Assembly (NCBI RefSeq): GCF_014841115.1 | Contig: NZ_JACYTP010000013.1 | Span: forward strand, 1 to 64,000 | Length of the DNA stretch: 64,000 nucleotides | Direction: 5' to 3' | DNA from: Photobacterium arenosum | GTDB taxonomy: Bacteria > Pseudomonadota > Gammaproteobacteria > Enterobacterales > Vibrionaceae | Shown here: piece after piece, positions 15,940 through 26,618 of the stretch | Layout of the letters: each line of letters begins with the position of its first letter | Numbering within the stretch: the first letter of the stretch is position 1 | Made by a program: the position numbers and the translations under genes | Notes under the pieces: generated by a model | The model's input: the letters and a program-made list of their open reading frames with translations, nothing else | Told to the model about the DNA's origin: nothing | Databases searched by the model: none

Positions 15940-17772
15940 TTATTTTGAACTGAACCTGGCTACTGTCAGGTTCTGATTGTTAATGTGATGTTCAGCCTCG
16001 CTGGATTGAGCAGTACCGTACAGGGTCTGATACAGACCAGTCGTGTTCACCAGCTCCGCGTGTGTCCCAGTCTGGCTTACCTGACCGTCTTCCAGCACAT
16101 AAATGATATCAGCCTGTTTCACCGCAGAGAGTCTGTGAGCCACGATAAGGGTCGTCCGGTCTGCCAGAAAGTGGTTCAAGGCAGTATGCAAAGCGGCTTC
16201 AGTGGCCGTATCCAGTGCAGATGTCGCTTCATCCAGAATGACGAAATCCGGGTTAGTCAGAATCATTCGGGCGATAGCGAGTCGTTGGCGTTGTCCTCCT
16301 GAAAGGCGAATACCCTGACGGCCAATCTGAGTGTCCAGCCCGTCACTCAGCCGCTGTGTGACATCTGAAAGCTGTGCAATTTCAATTGCTTGCCAAAGTT
16401 GTTCGTCGCTATACTCAGCGCCCAATGACAGATTATGACGAAGAGTATCATTGAACAGTACCGGTTGTTGCAGCACAACGGCCATTTTTTCCCGCAGTGC
16501 CTCATAGCTGACGTCTTCAACAGGATGGCCATTGATCAGTATATCGCCACTGTCTTTTTGATAGATGCCAAGGAGTAACTGGATCAATGTGGACTTTCCG
16601 CCGCCTGACGCACCCACTAATGCCACGCGTTTTCCTGCGGGTAATGAAATATTCAATCCGTTCAGGACTTTCTTGTCTTCATCATAGGAAAAGTCGAGAT
16701 GATTGATATCAATGGCAATCTGCTTATGGCCGGAAAAGGGATCCACTTTGGCCTGAGGGCGAACCTCTTCTTCCAGTGCAATCAACTGGTTCAGACGCTG
16801 CATAGCGGCCGAAGCACCGTACCAGGCAAATTGAATCCCCAGCAGTTCCTGAACAGGGCCCAGCATAAACCACAGATAGCCAAATACCGCGAACATCTGG
16901 CCAATGGTCAGATCACTGAACAGCACCATGAGCATGGCCCCAGCGCGGAAGAGTTCGAATCCAATCAAAAACAGCAGGAAAGAGATCCGTCCGGCGGCTT
17001 CTGACTGCCAGGCGTATTTATCGGCATTATCACGGATGCCATCAGCATGCTCTTTCAGGTTTTTCAGGAAATCGCGTTCACGGTTTGCCGCTCTTAGCTG
17101 ATAAATACCATCCAGCGTTTCAACCAGTCGCTGCTGAAATTTCTCGAAGGCTTGGTTTTCTTTCCGCTTTAAGTGCTTAACTCGGTTTCCCATTTTTCGT
17201 GATGCATAAATCACAACGGGGTTGACCAGAAGAATAAACAGCCCCAGCTCCCAGTTCAGCCACAGCAGCACGATGGCTGTCCCGAGCACAGTCAGCGTAC
17301 CAATCAGAAAGCGGCTTAACGTGTCGCCCACAAATTTATCTATGGTTTCAACATCCGTAACCAGATGAGAAGTGATTCCGCCGCTGCCGCGCTCTTCATA
17401 CTGACGCATGCTTATCCGGCCAAGTTTATCAATCAGGTGCTTGCGCATCTGATAAGTAACGTCTTTGGCGACTAAGGTAAACTGGCGGCTTTGCAGGATA
17501 TTCAAAGCTTGGCTGGCAGCACGCATGACGACGACCATCAGGAGCACCAGAATGATATAGGCAGTCGGTTGTTGCCAGGCTAACGGCAGGAAGTGGTTTA
17601 ATAAAGCAATTCCCTTACCAGGCTGATCAAGCAGAATTTCGTCTACCATCAGCGGCATCAGCAGTGGGATAGGAACGCTGATAAGCGTAGCAATCAGGGC
17701 GATGATATTGGCAGCAATCAGCCTCTTTTTGTGATGTTTTGCTTGCTTTATCAACCATGACCAGTTAATCAT
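15940..17772 (-). CDS. ABC-type exporter, fused membrane and ATPase domains
   Basis: A half-transporter of 610 residues counted from ATG 17772 (MINWSWLIKQAK); a GTG seven codons upstream is possible. Six membrane helices occupy about residues 20-320. The nucleotide-binding domain follows, with Walker A GASGGGKST (about 390), signature LSGGQRQR (about 495), Walker B FVILDEATSALD and H-loop IVAHRLS. It should act as a homodimer exporting a lipid or hydrophobic compound; the substrate cannot be told. It is a single leftward gene divergent from msrC. Confidence 0.88.
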   Translation of the reverse strand: MINWSWLIKQAKHHKKRLIAANIIALIATLISVPIPLLMPLMVDEILLDQPGKGIALLNHFLPLAWQQPTAYIILVLLMVVVMRAASQALNILQSRQFTLVAKDVTYQMRKHLIDKLGRISMRQYEERGSGGITSHLVTDVETIDKFVGDTLSRFLIGTLTVLGTAIVLLWLNWELGLFILLVNPVVIYASRKMGNRVKHLKRKENQAFEKFQQRLVETLDGIYQLRAANRERDFLKNLKEHADGIRDNADKYAWQSEAAGRISFLLFLIGFELFRAGAMLMVLFSDLTIGQMFAVFGYLWFMLGPVQELLGIQFAWYGASAAMQRLNQLIALEEEVRPQAKVDPFSGHKQIAIDINHLDFSYDEDKKVLNGLNISLPAGKRVALVGASGGGKSTLIQLLLGIYQKDSGDILINGHPVEDVSYEALREKMAVVLQQPVLFNDTLRHNLSLGAEYSDEQLWQAIEIAQLSDVTQRLSDGLDTQIGRQGIRLSGGQRQRLAIARMILTNPDFVILDEATSALDTATEAALHTALNHFLADRTTLIVAHRLSAVKQADIIYVLEDGQVSQTGTHAELVNTTGLYQTLYGTAQSSEAEHHINNQNLTVARFSSK

Positions 17773-17856
17773 TTGATTCGTTGAGCCTTTCACAGTGATA
17801 ACGATTCCTATTACGATACAAAGGTGCCATTTTAACGGCTATATATGGAGTAAGCC

Positions 17857-18315
17857 ATGGAAAATAAATCTGCATTCTACCGTCGTTTAACCCAACAGGC
17901 TGTGGCAATCGTTGACGGTGAACCCGATGTAATTGCTAATATTTCTAATATTAGTGCGTTACTGAACATGGAGTTAGAGGATATTAACTGGGTCGGTTTT
18001 TATTTGCTGAAAGATGACCAGTTGGTATTGGGTCCATTTCAGGGTAAACCAGCCTGTGTTCGTATACCTGTTGGCCGCGGTGTTTGTGGTACGGCCATCT
18101 CAGAAAACAAAGTTCAGCGAGTAGGTGACGTCCATCAATTTGAGGGGCACATTGCCTGTGATGCTGCCAGTAATTCTGAGATCGTGATTCCATTTTCAGT
18201 TAAAGGTGAATTGTACGGCGTATTGGATATTGATAGCCCAAGCCTGTCAAGATTTGACCAGGAAGATGAAGACGGGCTGGCTGCATTCATTGAGGAACTA
18301 CAAATTAAGCTCTAA
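17857..18315 (+). CDS. msrC: Free methionine-(R)-sulfoxide reductase (GAF domain)
   Basis: A 152-residue GAF-fold enzyme that reduces free methionine-R-sulfoxide. The three functional cysteines are present as Cys67, Cys77 and Cys101, with the same spacing (10 and 24) as Cys84/94/118 in the E. coli enzyme (YebR). Characteristic segments are NWVGFYLL, VGRGVCGTA and HIACDAASNSEIVIP. It lies upstream of proQ and prc, as in E. coli and other gammaproteobacteria, and probably has its own promoter in the 80-base divergent gap. Confidence 0.94.
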   Translation: MENKSAFYRRLTQQAVAIVDGEPDVIANISNISALLNMELEDINWVGFYLLKDDQLVLGPFQGKPACVRIPVGRGVCGTAISENKVQRVGDVHQFEGHIACDAASNSEIVIPFSVKGELYGVLDIDSPSLSRFDQEDEDGLAAFIEELQIKL

Positions 18316-18425
18316 TTGCATGCTTTCGGTGGTTTTTCAACATCAGGTAATTATAATAGCCCGCACTTATTGGTTTTATTTAAAAGCACTAACAGCGAGG
18401 TACTCTCGCTTTGTCAGGAAAGTCC

Positions 18426-19064
18426 ATGGAAAACTCTGAAAAGTTAACGAACAGTAAAGAAGTGATTGCCTATATTGCAGAGCAATTCCCGAATTGTTTT
18501 ACTGTTGAAGGTGAAGCTAAACCATTAAAAATTGGTATCTTCCAAGACCTCGCTGAACGACTGAGTGATGATCCTAAAGTCAGTAAAACTCAGCTGCGAG
18601 CAGCACTTCGTCAGTACACTTCTTCTTGGCGTTATCTTCATGGTGTTAAAGCAGGCGCTAGCCGTATTGACCTTGATGGCAATGAGTGTGGTGTGTTAGA
18701 ACAGGAACATGTTGATCACGCGCAAAAGGCGTTGGAAGAAAGTAAAGCGAAAGTTCGCGCCCGTCGTAAAGAGCAGGCAGCGGCTAAAGCGGCAGCTGAA
18801 GGTGATGCTAAGCCAAAGAAAGTTAGGGAAAAATCACCTAGACCTAGAAACGTTAAGCAAAAAACGTCTAAGCTAGATAAGAAGCCGGTAGAAACAACAC
18901 GCGCTTTGTCTTCCGATGAAGTGACAGTGGGTAAGGATGTCAGTGTCAATATGGGCAATGGCAACATGCCGGCAACCATTGTAGAAATTAATAAGGACGA
19001 TGTGCGTGTCCGTCTGACTAATGGCCTGACCATGGTTGTGAAAGCGGAGCACCTGCGTTCATAA
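18426..19064 (+). CDS. proQ: RNA chaperone ProQ
   Basis: A 212-residue RNA-binding protein. The N-terminal FinO/ProQ domain (about 1-125) includes [17 protein letters not shown] and [11 protein letters not shown]. It is followed by a Lys/Arg/Ala-rich linker and a C-terminal Tudor-like domain ([20 protein letters not shown]). ProQ binds structured small RNAs and mRNA 3' ends. The ATG at 18426 is chosen because AGGAAAG precedes it and homologues begin MEN. prc starts 17 bases downstream; the proQ-prc pair is conserved. Confidence 0.96.
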   Translation: MENSEKLTNSKEVIAYIAEQFPNCFTVEGEAKPLKIGIFQDLAERLSDDPKVSKTQLRAALRQYTSSWRYLHGVKAGASRIDLDGNECGVLEQEHVDHAQKALEESKAKVRARRKEQAAAKAAAEGDAKPKKVREKSPRPRNVKQKTSKLDKKPVETTRALSSDEVTVGKDVSVNMGNGNMPATIVEINKDDVRVRLTNGLTMVVKAEHLRS

Positions 19065-19081
19065 AGGAGAATGCTCGACGT

Positions 19082-21085
19082 ATGAAATGTCGATTCCGTT
19101 TCTCACTGATTGCTGCCGGTATCATGCTGGCAGCATCAGCTCAGGCCTTGGAAGCCACACATACACAAAGTGAATTGCCTGTTTTGTCTCCAGAAAAACA
19201 GCATGCGACCGCCAGTAAGCGTGTAGCCTCACGGTTTACCCGATCTCACTATCGCCAGTTCTCACTTGATGACCAATTTTCTGCCAACATTTTCGATCGC
19301 TATCTGGAAATGCTGGACTTCAACAAAAGCTTCCTCACTCAATCTGATATCAGACAGTTCGAACAGTGGAAATATCAGCTTGATGACCAGTTAAAAAGAG
19401 GCGAAACAACAGCAGCTTACGATATCTTCAATACGGTATTGAAGCGTCGGTTTGATCGTTATCAATATGCGCTGACTCTGTTGGACAGACCTATGTCTTT
19501 CAATGTCAACGAAGATATTGTGGTTGATCGTTCAGAAATGCCATGGCCGAAGGACAGGGCAGAGCTGAATGAAATTTGGCGTGAACGTGTCAAATCGGAT
19601 GAGCTGAATCTTAAGCTGGCAGGCAAAGAGTGGAAAGACATTCAGGAAACCTTGGGTAAACGTTACAACAACGCGTTGAAGCGCCTGACTCAAAGTCACA
19701 GCGAAGATGTGTTTCAGCTTTATATGAATGCATTCGCGCGTGAAGTTGACCCTCATACCAGTTATCTCTCTCCTCGCAGCGCTGAGCAGTTCCAGTCGGA
19801 GATGAACCTGTCTCTGGAAGGGATTGGTGCTGTGCTTCAAGTGGATGATGAATTCACTGTTATTCGTTCTTTAGTTGCTGGTGGCCCGGCATCCAATTCT
19901 AAAAAACTGTCTGCAGGAGACCGTATTATTGGTGTCGCTCAGGACGGTAAAGAAATGGTCGATGTGGTGGGCTGGCGACTGGATGATGTGGTACAGCTGA
20001 TCAAAGGGCCGAAGGGCAGCAAGGTTCGCCTGGAGATTCTTCCGGAGGGAGTCAATGCCAAAAGCTACAGTGTCACAATCGTCCGGGATAAGATCCGTCT
20101 TGAAGACAGGGCTGCCAAGTCATCAGTAGAAACTTATAAAGGCCGCAAAATTGGTGTTCTTGAGATCCCGAGTTTCTATGTTGGTCTTTCTGAAGATACC
20201 AAGAAAGAGCTGGCGAAATTAAACCAGCAACAGGTTGATGGTATTGTTATTGATTTACGTAATAACGGCGGCGGTGCGTTAACGGAAGCCACAGCATTAA
20301 CCGGCCTGTTTATTAACAGTGGCCCGGTGGTTCAGGTTCGCGATAGTTACGGACGTGTGAAAGTGAATGGTGATTCCGATGATCGCGTTTACTTTGATAG
20401 CCCCTTAACTGTGCTGATCAACCGTTACAGTGCGTCTGCGTCTGAGATTTTTGCCGCGGCAATGCAAGATTACGGTCGTGCCGTTATTATCGGTGAACAG
20501 TCATTCGGTAAGGGTACAGTTCAGCAGCACCGTTCTCTGAATCATATCTATGATCTGTTCGATAAACCGCTAGGTCACGTTCAGTACACGATTCAGAAGT
20601 TCTACCGCATTAACGGCGGCAGTACGCAGAATCTGGGTGTTGTACCGGATATCAGTTTCCCTACTGCCATTGACCCTGCGGATACGGGTGAAAGTGTAGA
20701 AGATAATGCTCTGCCGTGGGACAGTATCAAGCCTGCGGGTTACCAGAAGCTGTATGACTTTTCTCCGCTGTTGCCTTCGTTACGTGTTCAACACGAACAA
20801 CGTATCAAGAGCGATATGGAGTTTGGTTTTATTTTCGATGACATAGCCAAGTACAACGCTGAGAAAGATAAAAATGCCTTGTCTCTGAACGAAAGCAAGC
20901 GTCGCTCTGAGCAGGATCTGGATGAGAAAGAGCGTTTGGAGCGCTTGAACGCACGTCAGAAATCGTTAGGTGAGAAACCTTTCATTGCATTGAAAGACGT
21001 CCCTAAAGATTATGAAGCGCCTGATGCTTATCTGGATGAGGCTGTTGCAATCACGGCTGATTTAGTTCGGGAAGAGCAAAGCTGA
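19082..21085 (+). CDS. prc: Periplasmic tail-specific protease Prc
   Basis: A 667-residue S41 protease that degrades periplasmic proteins with nonpolar C-termini and processes murein hydrolases and PBP3. It has a cleavable signal peptide (first 22 residues, ending AQA), an N-terminal helical domain, a PDZ domain (about 240-330) and the Ser-Lys catalytic dyad in RYSASASEIFAA (about 451) and SFGKGTVQ (about 475). The C-terminal DUF3340 region is present. It is co-transcribed with proQ (17-base gap) and ends at a strong terminator. Confidence 0.95.
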   Translation: MKCRFRFSLIAAGIMLAASAQALEATHTQSELPVLSPEKQHATASKRVASRFTRSHYRQFSLDDQFSANIFDRYLEMLDFNKSFLTQSDIRQFEQWKYQLDDQLKRGETTAAYDIFNTVLKRRFDRYQYALTLLDRPMSFNVNEDIVVDRSEMPWPKDRAELNEIWRERVKSDELNLKLAGKEWKDIQETLGKRYNNALKRLTQSHSEDVFQLYMNAFAREVDPHTSYLSPRSAEQFQSEMNLSLEGIGAVLQVDDEFTVIRSLVAGGPASNSKKLSAGDRIIGVAQDGKEMVDVVGWRLDDVVQLIKGPKGSKVRLEILPEGVNAKSYSVTIVRDKIRLEDRAAKSSVETYKGRKIGVLEIPSFYVGLSEDTKKELAKLNQQQVDGIVIDLRNNGGGALTEATALTGLFINSGPVVQVRDSYGRVKVNGDSDDRVYFDSPLTVLINRYSASASEIFAAAMQDYGRAVIIGEQSFGKGTVQQHRSLNHIYDLFDKPLGHVQYTIQKFYRINGGSTQNLGVVPDISFPTAIDPADTGESVEDNALPWDSIKPAGYQKLYDFSPLLPSLRVQHEQRIKSDMEFGFIFDDIAKYNAEKDKNALSLNESKRRSEQDLDEKERLERLNARQKSLGEKPFIALKDVPKDYEAPDAYLDEAVAITADLVREEQS

Positions 21086-21111
21086 AGTGATTAAGGTTTA
21101 ATGATGATATA

Positions 21112-21138
21112 AAAAACGGCGCATTCTGCGCCGTTTTT
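21112..21138 (+). terminator. Terminator of proQ-prc
   Basis: AAAAACGGCGCA-TTC-TGCGCCGTTTTT, 27 bases after the prc stop. Confidence 0.9.
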
Positions 21139-21313
21139 CTTTTTACAACAGTGCGTTAGTGGTGTTAATAACAAGGCTGAAGTTCATGGCTGGCCATGTC
21201 TCATAGTTGAAACAAGCTGTTGAATACTTATGACAAGTATCATATTCGCGCGCGGGACATTCCAATGAGGGCTAATTTGATAGAAGGGGCTGATACTTCT
21301 TAGGGGTACTATC

Positions 21314-21979
21314 ATGCTGCGAGCCGTTCTTTTGTCATTTGTTCTCAGTGTTTTTACATGGAGCAACACTGCAGCAGCCGATGAGCTGACTGAATTCGAT
21401 TATCCACTGCTGCTTGGAGACTGGTACTGGTTCAGCACTACCGAGGAAGGGGTGGAGAGTGAGGGAATCAACTACCGTGCTATGAATATTAAGTTCAGTT
21501 CGTCTTATCATTTTAAAGTGCGCCTGCTTCGTACTGACGGACTGATCGACGAGTGGGGCGGCAACTATGATATTGATGAAACGACGCTTACCATGAACTC
21601 CATCAATCAGCCCTCCCAGCAGCATGAATATGTGTTGAGTTATAACCAGTTTCTTTTAGATGGTGCGCGTTTTACTAAGCTGGCGCCTGAAAATTTACCG
21701 GGTCAATGGCGTTCTTCCGCGATAGGCGGTAAGGACGTTGATAACAAAGTGTCAGAGCTGAAGCTGTCGCTACGTCCGGATTTCTTATTCTCCGCTCAGG
21801 TAATAGGAAAAGACGGAACACGTAAAGAGCATAAGGGCATCTACTACCTGGAAGATGACAGGATTGTGCTGATTTACGAAGATGGCCAGCATGACAGCCA
21901 CTTTAAACTGGGCGGAGACAATACGTTAACTCTGACAAATAAACAGTTTGGCATGGAAGCTGTGATGCAGCGTCAATAA
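21314..21979 (+). CDS. Exported protein of unknown function, 221 aa
   Basis: Not assigned. The first 22 residues form a signal peptide ending SNTAAA. The mature part has two similar halves: LLGDWYWFS ... INYRAMNIKFSSSYHFKVRLLRTDGLIDEWGGNYDI, and LPGQWRSSA ... SELKLSLRPDFLFSAQVIGKDGTRKEHKGIYYL. The G-x-W openings and alternating strands suggest two small lipocalin-like beta domains. A periplasmic binding or envelope role is possible. It is a single gene with its own terminator, in a place where Vibrionaceae relatives carry conserved hypotheticals. Confidence 0.8.
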   Translation: MLRAVLLSFVLSVFTWSNTAAADELTEFDYPLLLGDWYWFSTTEEGVESEGINYRAMNIKFSSSYHFKVRLLRTDGLIDEWGGNYDIDETTLTMNSINQPSQQHEYVLSYNQFLLDGARFTKLAPENLPGQWRSSAIGGKDVDNKVSELKLSLRPDFLFSAQVIGKDGTRKEHKGIYYLEDDRIVLIYEDGQHDSHFKLGGDNTLTLTNKQFGMEAVMQRQ

Positions 21980-22026
21980 CACCTTATCTATCTGTAAAAT
22001 GTTACCTTGTAACGCAACGTTGTAAT

Positions 22027-22054
22027 AAAAAGAGAGGCTTTCGCCTCTCTTTTT
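22027..22054. terminator. Terminator between 21314-21979 gene and pncB
   Basis: AAAAAGAGAGGC-TTTC-GCCTCTCTTTTT; symmetric, so it can serve both convergent genes. Confidence 0.88.
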
Positions 22055-22080
22055 GTCTGCAGTATTACTGTGCATTCAAC

Positions 22081-23277
22081 TCAGTCATTGACCAGCTTGA
22101 AGGCTTCACGGAGTTGACCCAGGTACTCTTCATCCTGACAGATACTTTTTCCAGGTTCATCTGAAATTTTGGCAACTGGCCGGCCTTCACATTCGGTGAG
22201 TTTCAGCACAATGTTTAAGGTGTCTACGCCCGGCAAGTCGCATGTCATATTCGTCCCTATACCAAAACTGATTTGGACGCGTTGACAGAAGTGCTGATAT
22301 ATCTCCAGTGCGCGCTCTAACGTCAGGCTGTCGGAAAATACCAGCGTTTTGCTTTTTGGATCGATGCCCAGCGACTGATAGTGCGCAATGGCTTTTTCGC
22401 CCCATGTGATCGGATCACCGCTGTCATGACGCAGACCACTGAAGCGTTTGGAAAGACGCAGATCGAAATCCCGCAAAAATGCATCCATGTTAATACAGTC
22501 GGTTAAGGCGATACCTAAGGATTCCGGGTATTCCTGAAGCCAGCGGTTCAATGCTAACTGCTGAGAACCAGCCAGTTCTCCGGCCAGTTGTTGGTGAGCC
22601 TGGAACCACTCGTGTGCCTGGGTACCAACAGGGGTTAGCTGGCGAGTTCGGGCCAGATGGTAGTTTGAAGTACCGCTGAACTGAGGGAAGTGTGCTGTCA
22701 GATGATCGACAACGGCGTAATGTACATCTTTAGAAAAGCGACGCCGGGTGCCGAAATCGACCAAAGAAAATTCGCTGATGTCCGTATCGGCAGCCAGCGC
22801 GTGAAAACGGGACAGCTTGTGATTGAGTTGATCAATCGCAGCTTCAGGTGAGGCATCAGCATAGCGATGACGACATCGAGTCTCACAGACAATGGCCAGC
22901 AAAGGCACTTCCCACAAGATGATATCCAGCCATTTTCCTTCGATACGTATAGTGATCTGTTCATCGCTTTCATCTATGATGACCTGCGTGGGATCGAGGC
23001 GAAACTGGTTTAAATAGTCCAGGTAGTCTTGCTGAAAGAATGGCAGTGTGGCTAAGTAGTCAATTTCTTCTGCGCTAAACTGCAGCTCACCCAGGTGAGC
23101 GACTTGTCTTTTGATTTCAGCCAGGTAAGGCCTGAGATCTTCGCCACTGCGACAGCGAAACTCGGCGGCAGCGCTCACATCTGGGTAGAGGTGAAAAATC
23201 GCTTGCTGCATGTGGAGTTTGTACGCATCGGTATCAAGCAGTGAATCAATGATCCAAGGTTGCATAGTGTGGTTCAT
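22081..23277 (-). CDS. pncB: Nicotinate phosphoribosyltransferase
   Basis: A 398-residue enzyme making nicotinate mononucleotide from nicotinate and PRPP with ATP, in the NAD salvage pathway. Family segments include [19 protein letters not shown] at the N-terminus, FGTRRRFS in the middle, [17 protein letters not shown] and [12 protein letters not shown]. Length matches E. coli PncB (400). It is divergent from pepN, as in many gammaproteobacteria. An alternative start at the internal Met5 would change little. Confidence 0.95.
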   Translation of the reverse strand: MNHTMQPWIIDSLLDTDAYKLHMQQAIFHLYPDVSAAAEFRCRSGEDLRPYLAEIKRQVAHLGELQFSAEEIDYLATLPFFQQDYLDYLNQFRLDPTQVIIDESDEQITIRIEGKWLDIILWEVPLLAIVCETRCRHRYADASPEAAIDQLNHKLSRFHALAADTDISEFSLVDFGTRRRFSKDVHYAVVDHLTAHFPQFSGTSNYHLARTRQLTPVGTQAHEWFQAHQQLAGELAGSQQLALNRWLQEYPESLGIALTDCINMDAFLRDFDLRLSKRFSGLRHDSGDPITWGEKAIAHYQSLGIDPKSKTLVFSDSLTLERALEIYQHFCQRVQISFGIGTNMTCDLPGVDTLNIVLKLTECEGRPVAKISDEPGKSICQDEEYLGQLREAFKLVND

Positions 23278-23699
23278 ATTGCAGAGTCATTCCTGTTAAA
23301 GAGGCTAAAATCAATGTACTGGGGTAAAGGAGGTTGTACGACAGTGTCATTGTTACGCGACGCGACGCTGGTAACAATAGATAAAGATAAGATTTTCACC
23401 TCAAGTGCTATCTGCTAACATTTTGCCTTAACACAGTGTAAAGATTATTGGCGACCAATTATACGTATTCACATAAAGTATAGTTGATGCGATTTCAAGA
23501 ATTCTTGTCTTACCTATAATTGCGTGTATATGGCATAGGCTTCACGCTGACTTTACCTGCTCCATACCCGCTATCATAACCTGAAGTTGGGGTATGCAAA
23601 TTTTTCAGTTCCGCAAACAATGTTTCATCGATTGAAAAGATCAAATCTTGTTCGTTGTTTTGTGGTAACTGCCAATATGGATGATGAAGGAAGGACTTT
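23278..23699. promoter_or_regulatory. Divergent pncB-pepN promoter region
   Basis: A 420-base AT-rich interval. A good -10 box TATAAT lies at 23514-23519, with TTTCAA 16 bases upstream, reading toward pepN; another TATAGT lies near 23476-23481. No gene or RNA is supported. Confidence 0.5.
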
Positions 23700-26324
23700 A
23701 TGGCCGATCAACCGAATGCCGCTCAACCCACTGCTAAGTATCGTGCTGACTATACCGCACCCGATTTTACGATTACCGACATTGATCTGGTGTTTGATCT
23801 GCAAGACACGGCGACCCGCGTTGTTGCTGTCAGTAAAGTGAAGCAACAAACTGCAGGTGTGACGTCACTTGAATTAGACGGTGATGATTTGGTTCTGCGT
23901 CGGCTGGAAATCAATGGTGAAACCTGGCAGCACTATGAAGAAACGGCAGATGGCCTGCTGATTCGTCAATTGCCTGAAGAGTTTGAACTTACCATTGAAA
24001 CGGAGATTAACCCGGAAGCAAACACCGCGCTTGAAGGTCTGTATAAATCTGGTGGTGGCTTCTGTACTCAGTGCGAGGCGGAAGGTTTTCGGCGTATTAC
24101 GTTTTATCAGGACCGCCCGGATGTGCTTGCCCGTTTCACCACCAAAGTGATCGCAGATAAAGCCAGCTTCCCGTATTTATTGAGTAATGGTAATAAAGTG
24201 GCAAGCGGTGAGCTGGAAAATGGTCGTCATTGGGTTCAGTGGCAGGATCCGTATCCAAAGCCTTGCTACCTGTTTGCCTTGGTTGCCGGTGACTTTGATG
24301 TGCTGCGTGACAATTATAAAACAGTCAGCGGTCGTGACGTTGCGCTGGAAATCTTTGTCGATAAGGGCAATCTGGATCGCGCCGAGCACGCCATGCAATC
24401 GCTTATTAACTCTATGAAATGGGATGAAGAGCGGTTTGGCCTGGAATATGACCTGGATATCTATATGGTCGTTGCCGTTGATTTCTTCAACATGGGGGCG
24501 ATGGAAAACAAAGGTCTGAATATCTTTAACTCCAAATACGTGCTGGCGAATCCGGCCACTGCTACGGACACGGATTATCTGGGTATTGAGTCAGTTATTG
24601 GTCATGAGTACTTTCACAATTGGACCGGTAACCGCATTACATGCCGGGACTGGTTCCAGCTCAGCTTGAAAGAAGGCTTGACTGTATTCCGGGATCAGGA
24701 GTTTTCATCGGATCTGGGCTCTCGGCCGGTAAACCGAATCAACAACGTCCGTGTTATGCGTGGGCCACAGTTTGCTGAGGACCGCGGTCCGATGTCGCAC
24801 CCGATTCGACCGGAAAAAGTCATTGAGATGAATAACTTCTATACCCTGACAGTTTATGAGAAGGGCAGTGAAGTGATTCGGATGATGCACACGCTGCTGG
24901 GCGAAGCAGGTTTTCAGGCGGGTATGAAACTGTATGTTGAACGTCATGACGGAACAGCAGCGACATGTGACGACTTTGTGCTGGCGATGGAAGAGGCTTC
25001 GGGTGTTGACCTGAGTCAGTTCCGTTTATGGTATAGCCAGTCGGGCACGCCGATTGTAAAAGTCAGCACCGAATATGATGTCGACACCAAACGTTACCTT
25101 GTCACGGTAAAACAACATACGGCACCTACAGCCGGGCAAAAAGAGAAACAGCCCCTGCATATTCCGTTTGATATTGAACTCTACGACAGTAAAGGTCAGG
25201 TTATTGAGTTACAGCGTAACGGAGAAAAAGTGCATCATGTACTGGATGTCACAGAGCTTGAGCAGACTTTTGAATTTGAACAGGTGAAAGAGCAGCCTGT
25301 GATTTCCATGTTACGTGAATTCTCGGCGCCGGTTGTCCTGGAGTACGATTACAGTGACCTGGAGTTAGTATTCCTGATGACTCATGCACGCAATGAATTT
25401 GCGCGCTGGGATGCCGGTCAGATGTTACTTGCCAAATACATTCGAAATAATGTGGCCGCGGTACAAACGGGGGACACAGTGGTTTTCCCTGAAAACGTGG
25501 TTGATGCATTCCGCGGGGCGTTACTGGACGAAAAACTCGATCCTGCCTTTATTGCTGAAATGCTGACTCTGCCCAGCGAGAATGAAGTGGCTGGCTGGTA
25601 TGACATTGTCGATGTTGATGCAATACATGCTGTGCTCGGACAGCTCGAAAAGCTTCTGGCGACAGAGCTGGAAGATGAGCTGACTGCCATTTATCACTCA
25701 CTGAAGCAAGCCAGCTACAGTATTGAACATGGTGCGATAGCCAAACGTGCGTTACGTAATCGCTGCCTCGCTTATCTGGCATTGACAGAGCAGGGTGAAA
25801 AACTGGTGTCAGCTCAGTATGAAACGGCCGATAACATGACAGACACTATGGCTGCCATGTCAGCGGCTAATGAAGCACAGCTGGCCTGCCGCGAATTGCA
25901 GATGGCAGATTTCAGCGACAAGTGGAGCCATGACGGACTGGTTATGGACAAATGGTTTATTCTTCAGGGTAAGAATCCAGCGGAAAACGCTATGGATAAT
26001 GTGCGTGACACTATGCAACACCCAGCGTTTAGCCTGAAGAACCCGAACCGTACACGCAGTCTGGTAGCGAGCTTTTGCGCCAACAACCCGGTTCGATTCC
26101 ACGCAAAAGACGGTAGTGGTTATCGTTTCCTGACTGAGATACTGACCGCCCTGAATACGTCGAACCCGCAGCTGGCTTCACGCCTGATTGAGCCTTTCCT
26201 CAAGTACCGTCTGTATGATGAGGAACGCCAGGCACTGATGCGTGCCGAACTGGAGAAGTTGGCCGGTTTGGACAATCTGGCGAGAGATTTGTTTGAGAAA
26301 GTGGAAAAAGCACTTGAACAATAA
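23700..26324 (+). CDS. pepN: Aminopeptidase N
   Basis: An 874-residue M1 zinc metallopeptidase that removes N-terminal residues from peptides in the cytosol. Visible motifs are the exopeptidase signature GAMEN (about 265) and the zinc site HEYFHNWTGNRIT (HExxH, about 302) with its downstream third ligand in LKEGLTVFRDQEFS. Length agrees with E. coli PepN (870). It is a single rightward gene followed by a terminator and a small DUF2835 gene. Confidence 0.96.
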   Translation: MADQPNAAQPTAKYRADYTAPDFTITDIDLVFDLQDTATRVVAVSKVKQQTAGVTSLELDGDDLVLRRLEINGETWQHYEETADGLLIRQLPEEFELTIETEINPEANTALEGLYKSGGGFCTQCEAEGFRRITFYQDRPDVLARFTTKVIADKASFPYLLSNGNKVASGELENGRHWVQWQDPYPKPCYLFALVAGDFDVLRDNYKTVSGRDVALEIFVDKGNLDRAEHAMQSLINSMKWDEERFGLEYDLDIYMVVAVDFFNMGAMENKGLNIFNSKYVLANPATATDTDYLGIESVIGHEYFHNWTGNRITCRDWFQLSLKEGLTVFRDQEFSSDLGSRPVNRINNVRVMRGPQFAEDRGPMSHPIRPEKVIEMNNFYTLTVYEKGSEVIRMMHTLLGEAGFQAGMKLYVERHDGTAATCDDFVLAMEEASGVDLSQFRLWYSQSGTPIVKVSTEYDVDTKRYLVTVKQHTAPTAGQKEKQPLHIPFDIELYDSKGQVIELQRNGEKVHHVLDVTELEQTFEFEQVKEQPVISMLREFSAPVVLEYDYSDLELVFLMTHARNEFARWDAGQMLLAKYIRNNVAAVQTGDTVVFPENVVDAFRGALLDEKLDPAFIAEMLTLPSENEVAGWYDIVDVDAIHAVLGQLEKLLATELEDELTAIYHSLKQASYSIEHGAIAKRALRNRCLAYLALTEQGEKLVSAQYETADNMTDTMAAMSAANEAQLACRELQMADFSDKWSHDGLVMDKWFILQGKNPAENAMDNVRDTMQHPAFSLKNPNRTRSLVASFCANNPVRFHAKDGSGYRFLTEILTALNTSNPQLASRLIEPFLKYRLYDEERQALMRAELEKLAGLDNLARDLFEKVEKALEQ

Positions 26325-26344
26325 AGCAAGTCTGTTTTAATCAG

Positions 26345-26372
26345 AAGGCTCCTCCGGGAGCCTTTCTTTTTT
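26345..26372 (+). terminator. Terminator of pepN
   Basis: GGCTCC-TCCG-GGAGCC followed by a T-rich tract, 21 bases after the pepN stop. Confidence 0.85.
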
Positions 26373-26396
26373 TATTCGACCAACAGGCTTGTTTGC

Positions 26397-26618
26397 ATGA
26401 AGAGATACACCTTTTCAGTCAACATTCCCTATCACACCTACCTGCAGCATTACTCAGGTGCTGCCAGCTCAGTGCTGGTTCACACCGATGAGGGCCTCCG
26501 GCTGCAGCTCCCAGCCGTCAGACTTCGTCCTTTCCTCAGCCAGTTAGGTATAAAAGGGCGCTTTCGGGTTGTGGTGAATGCAGAAAACCGTTTTGAAAAG
26601 TTGGAGAAAATCGCTTAA
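26397..26618 (+). CDS. DUF2835 family small protein
   Basis: A 73-residue protein matching the DUF2835 pattern: FSVNIPYHTYLQHYSG, VHTDEGLRLQLPAVRLRPFLS and GIKGRFRVVVNAENRFEKL. The function of the family is unknown. It is soluble, without a signal peptide. It follows pepN behind a terminator, so it probably has a weak promoter of its own or uses terminator read-through. Similar placement next to pepN is seen in related marine gammaproteobacteria. Confidence 0.85.
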   Translation: MKRYTFSVNIPYHTYLQHYSGAASSVLVHTDEGLRLQLPAVRLRPFLSQLGIKGRFRVVVNAENRFEKLEKIA